Below, in pieces: positions 61,453 through 64,000 of a stretch of DNA of 64,000 bases. The DNA comes from DASUVM01 sp036378955. GTDB taxonomy: Bacteria; Patescibacteriota; Saccharimonadia; Saccharimonadales; Saccharimonadaceae. The stretch is taken from positions 1 to 64,000 of the forward strand of contig DASUVM010000004.1 of the NCBI GenBank assembly GCA_036378955.1, in the 5' to 3' direction. The notes beneath the pieces were generated by a model. That model was not told the DNA's origin. It saw nothing but the letters and a program-made list of their open reading frames with translations, and did no database searches. Position numbers and translations under genes: made by a program. Numbering within the stretch: the stretch's first letter is position 1; the number at the start of each line of letters is the position of its first letter.

Positions 61453-62559
61453 ATGAGTTCTGCCCCCTCGAGCCGTATTCTCACCTTTGACTACTTGCGC
61501 GGTTTTTTCATTTTAATTATTTTAATTGACCATCTTTGGCGCTGGCCAAATATCTTCAGCTTTATAAGCGGAGAAGGGAGGCTGTGGGTGACCGCAGCTG
61601 AAGGGTTTGTTATTATCTCTGGCCTGCTAGTTGGCTACATTCGCGGCTATAAAAATCGCCGTGAGCCATGGAGCATGGTGGCAGGCAAGCTACTGCGACG
61701 GGCTGGCGTTTTGTATCTATGGTCGGTCATTACAACAATTGTCTTTACTGGCAGCTTTTGGCTCTTCTTTTTGCAAGGCTCGCATGGCGCTATGCCCTAT
61801 GTGTCGTTGTCAAACAACGATTGGCCATTGCTTATAAAAAGTGCGCTAACGCTTGAATATGCTCATATTTGGACGTTCTTTTTACATCTCTATACCATCT
61901 TCTTGATATTAGGTATACCGGTGATCGTACTGCTCAGAAGGCAATTATGGTGGCTCGTCATACTGCTTTCAGGTGCACTTTGGACAGTTGGTATTTGGCT
62001 GCAAGTTGAATGGCTCATTTGGCAAATATTGTTCTTTTTACCGGCGACAGCAGGCTATCACCTTGAGGCTATTCGACGATTTTTGACGGGGCTCAGCTTG
62101 TCTATGCGCCGTAGCCTCAAGGTAAGTGTGCTTTGTTTTACCGTGTTGAGTATGTTCGTTTCGATGCTGATAGAATTTCACGGCAACACATTGCAGACGG
62201 CTCTTAGCTGGACGCCCGCTATATACATGCAGTTCACCCACACAACCCAAAGCCTCTTCAGCCATGAAGCCCGCAGTTTTGCTTGGGTAATGGTTTCGTT
62301 TATCTGGTTTATCGCATTTTACATGCTATTTCAGGCAGCTCTGCCGTGGCTACAGCGTTGGCTGGGGTGGCTGCTTGAACCATTTGGTACGCGTTCGCTC
62401 ACCGCCTATATTTTGCATGGCGTACCGATGGTTGTAACGCTCTATATTTTCGTTAACAGCACAAATATATGGCTTAATAGTCTGCTCACACTCGCAAATA
62501 TCCTTGCCACTTGGGCGCTTGTAGAAAGCAGATGGCTACAAAAAATTATTCCAAGGTAG
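61453..62559 (+). CDS. acyltransferase 3 / OpgC-like membrane protein
   Basis: 368 residues, about 10 helices. N-terminal RILTFDYLRGFFILIILIDH matches the start of OpgC/acyltransferase-3 proteins (conserved Asp, Arg and His). Probably O-acylates a surface glycan. TACACT 6 nt before the ATG, leaderless. Its 3' end overlaps the convergent gene by 14 bp. Confidence 0.85.
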   Translation: MSSAPSSRILTFDYLRGFFILIILIDHLWRWPNIFSFISGEGRLWVTAAEGFVIISGLLVGYIRGYKNRREPWSMVAGKLLRRAGVLYLWSVITTIVFTGSFWLFFLQGSHGAMPYVSLSNNDWPLLIKSALTLEYAHIWTFFLHLYTIFLILGIPVIVLLRRQLWWLVILLSGALWTVGIWLQVEWLIWQILFFLPATAGYHLEAIRRFLTGLSLSMRRSLKVSVLCFTVLSMFVSMLIEFHGNTLQTALSWTPAIYMQFTHTTQSLFSHEARSFAWVMVSFIWFIAFYMLFQAALPWLQRWLGWLLEPFGTRSLTAYILHGVPMVVTLYIFVNSTNIWLNSLLTLANILATWALVESRWLQKIIPR

Positions 62560-64000
62560 CATAATTTCTCAGGTGATACCCACCGAAGTCTTTCGAGCTA
62601 ATAAGCCGATAAGTTGCCGGGATATGCACTTTTGGTGCTTCGCTACCAGTAAAGACATGTGAAAGATACCGTGTTTGATGCAGTTGATTAGCCCCGACAC
62701 GCTCAGCTCGCTGATAAATCGGTGCAAAACCGCCTTTGTCTTCAATTGGCCAGCGACTATGATAGGCCAGTCTACAACCTTGCGGCCGGTAATAGTGCAG
62801 CTCAAAGTAAAGGAGCGGGTCATCGGCAATAATAAGCCGCTGACGGCAATCTGAAATGCTTGCCATCATTTGTTTGGCATGGGGCCGCGACAGGCGTTGG
62901 TAATTATAATTACCTTCGCGCGAGAGCGACAACATACCGCTACAAAGCGTTATAAACAAAACGAGTGCCAACACACCAACCGGCCATTTTTTGCCTGTTT
63001 TACGGGTAAAGCATAGGCCGATACAAACGCCAAGCAGAGCATATCCGGCAATAATAAAGGGTGAAATGTAACGTTCAACAAACATCGGCCGCAGCGGTGG
63101 CAGTGAAATAAGCAGCATTAAACCAAGGGGCACTAACCAATAAAAAAGGAATAATTTTAATGCCCGTTCCTGCTCAGCGGTGGCAGCCCGGAATGTTTGC
63201 GTTACCAGCCACACCGCCCCGATAAAAAGGGCTATGAGCAACAGTGAATTCCACGGGGTAAGCGCCCACTCGGGAGCGTAGAGTAAGCTAAACGAAGCAA
63301 TGGTGGTGAGTTGCGGCACCATAATCGACTCAGTAATACCCGCCAGTGCCGTTCCGCGTAGTTGCGATACAAGCTGCGGTAGCCAGGGTAAGAAAAGCAC
63401 AATCGCACCCACATAGGCAGCCATCCAGGGCTGCTTAATAACTGGTTGACCCTTGGGCCTAACGGCAAAGGTTAACCATAGCAGATGAGCAATCCAGATG
63501 AACGATGTGTAATAAAGCGTATAGACACCGGCCGCCACCAGCAGGGCATATAAGCCCCAACCTAAGAATGCCTTCTTGCCCCTCGCCTGCAAGGTGCTTA
63601 CTAACACATAGGTGGCAAGCAGGGCAATCAAGGCGGCCAGCGCATACATGCGAATTTCAAAACCATAGCGAAGCACAAAAGGCGCAAAGGTGATAAACGG
63701 CAACGCCCACAACATAACACGAATATTAAATAACTTCTTAATAAGTAGCGCCATGGTACCAACCGTCAAAGCAATTATAAGCGCACCCAAAGCCCTCAGC
63801 GCTAGCTCACCCCAGCCAAACAGGCCCGCCCAAGCTTTTACAAGTAAGTAATGTAACGGCGGGTGAACATCAACAGCCGTTAAGTGCAATAGTTCGCTGA
63901 AGGGTCGTTTTGCAAGTGCTATGGTGTAGGCTTCGTCAAACCAAACACTTTGGCCAAGGCCAATGTAAAGCGTGAGGCTCCCGGCGGTAATCATGGCAAC
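62546..64000 (-). CDS. GT39/ArnT-like membrane glycosyltransferase (5' end cut)
   Basis: At least 482 residues after the ATG at 63994; the frame stays open to the window edge, so the true start may lie outside. N-terminal DEAYT after SVWF, VDVHPPLHYLLVKAW, then about 10 helices and a short C-terminal domain. These are polyprenyl-phosphate-sugar-dependent transferases that act outside the membrane, here likely on surface glycan or protein. Confidence 0.85.
   Translation of the reverse strand, partial: VAMITAGSLTLYIGLGQSVWFDEAYTIALAKRPFSELLHLTAVDVHPPLHYLLVKAWAGLFGWGELALRALGALIIALTVGTMALLIKKLFNIRVMLWALPFITFAPFVLRYGFEIRMYALAALIALLATYVLVSTLQARGKKAFLGWGLYALLVAAGVYTLYYTSFIWIAHLLWLTFAVRPKGQPVIKQPWMAAYVGAIVLFLPWLPQLVSQLRGTALAGITESIMVPQLTTIASFSLLYAPEWALTPWNSLLLIALFIGAVWLVTQTFRAATAEQERALKLFLFYWLVPLGLMLLISLPPLRPMFVERYISPFIIAGYALLGVCIGLCFTRKTGKKWPVGVLALVLFITLCSGMLSLSREGNYNYQRLSRPHAKQMMASISDCRQRLIIADDPLLYFELHYYRPQGCRLAYHSRWPIEDKGGFAPIYQRAERVGANQLHQTRYLSHVFTGSEAPKVHIPATYRLISSKDFGGYHLRNYATLE

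Noticed and set aside
1..64000. CRISPR array, rRNA genes or prophage
   Set aside because: No regularly spaced repeats, no rRNA signatures and no phage structural genes were seen.
1..64000. UGA recoding as glycine
   Set aside because: UGA ends several genes at conserved lengths and in ATGA overlaps.

Overview
The window looks like a chromosomal stretch from a host-associated Candidate Phyla Radiation bacterium, most likely Saccharibacteria (TM7). This is inferred from gene content and layout. It has compact gene spacing, an F-type ATP synthase operon, a UvrD-type helicase fused to a nuclease, a sortase, a DrrAB-like exporter, CcdA with a membrane-anchored thioredoxin, many small anchored or secreted proteins without clear family, and few biosynthetic genes. 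UGA is used as a stop codon (several ATGA overlaps), which argues against the UGA-recoding CPR lineages. A taxonomic placement from this window alone is not secure.

Layout: 1-3545 is a minus-strand response regulator, histidine kinase and ABC exporter (exporter cut by the window edge). 4044-12994 is an accessory stretch of small regulators and exported or hydrolytic proteins, with a structured non-coding region at 10975-11336. 13046-16871 holds tRNA-Gln, a stand-alone acyl-CoA synthetase pair (sucCD) and an MFS exporter preceded by a leader-peptide attenuator. 17011-21267 carries hypotheticals, a DrrAB-type ABC exporter and a lipoprotein. 21420-26338 holds the helicase-nuclease, a short transcript with three micro-ORFs, and a tRNA-dihydrouridine synthase. 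27352-29597 is about 2.2 kb with no normal-sized gene. It contains two promoter-to-terminator units full of strong hairpins, each starting with a short ORF. 29598-29730 is a three-way-junction element, whose second copy lies at 57539-57673. 29756-36915 is the atp operon with an unexpected extra gene between gamma and beta. 37386-43876 has a RAYT element, a thiol-redox pair, a secreted SGNH hydrolase, ArsR-glutaredoxin and a CobA-like protein. 44841-50806 has Hsp20, a nuclease, a glycolipid-type glycosyltransferase cluster and hydrolases. 50895-56786 has SmpB, UMP kinase, a secreted lipase and exonuclease III. 57459-64000 has tRNA-Leu, a sortase, two related unknown proteins, a PEGA-domain protein, an acyltransferase and a GT39-like transferase (cut).

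A recurrent signal is a -10 box only 5-7 nt before the start codon, without a Shine-Dalgarno sequence. This implies leaderless mRNAs for many monocistronic genes, while operon-internal genes and many genes for exported proteins carry normal SD sequences. Many genes end in long perfect hairpins that lack U-tracts. I corrected many start codons using these promoter and SD signals. The most interesting items are the MFS attenuator, the two covarying three-way-junction elements and the large structured transcripts at 27.5-29.4 kb.
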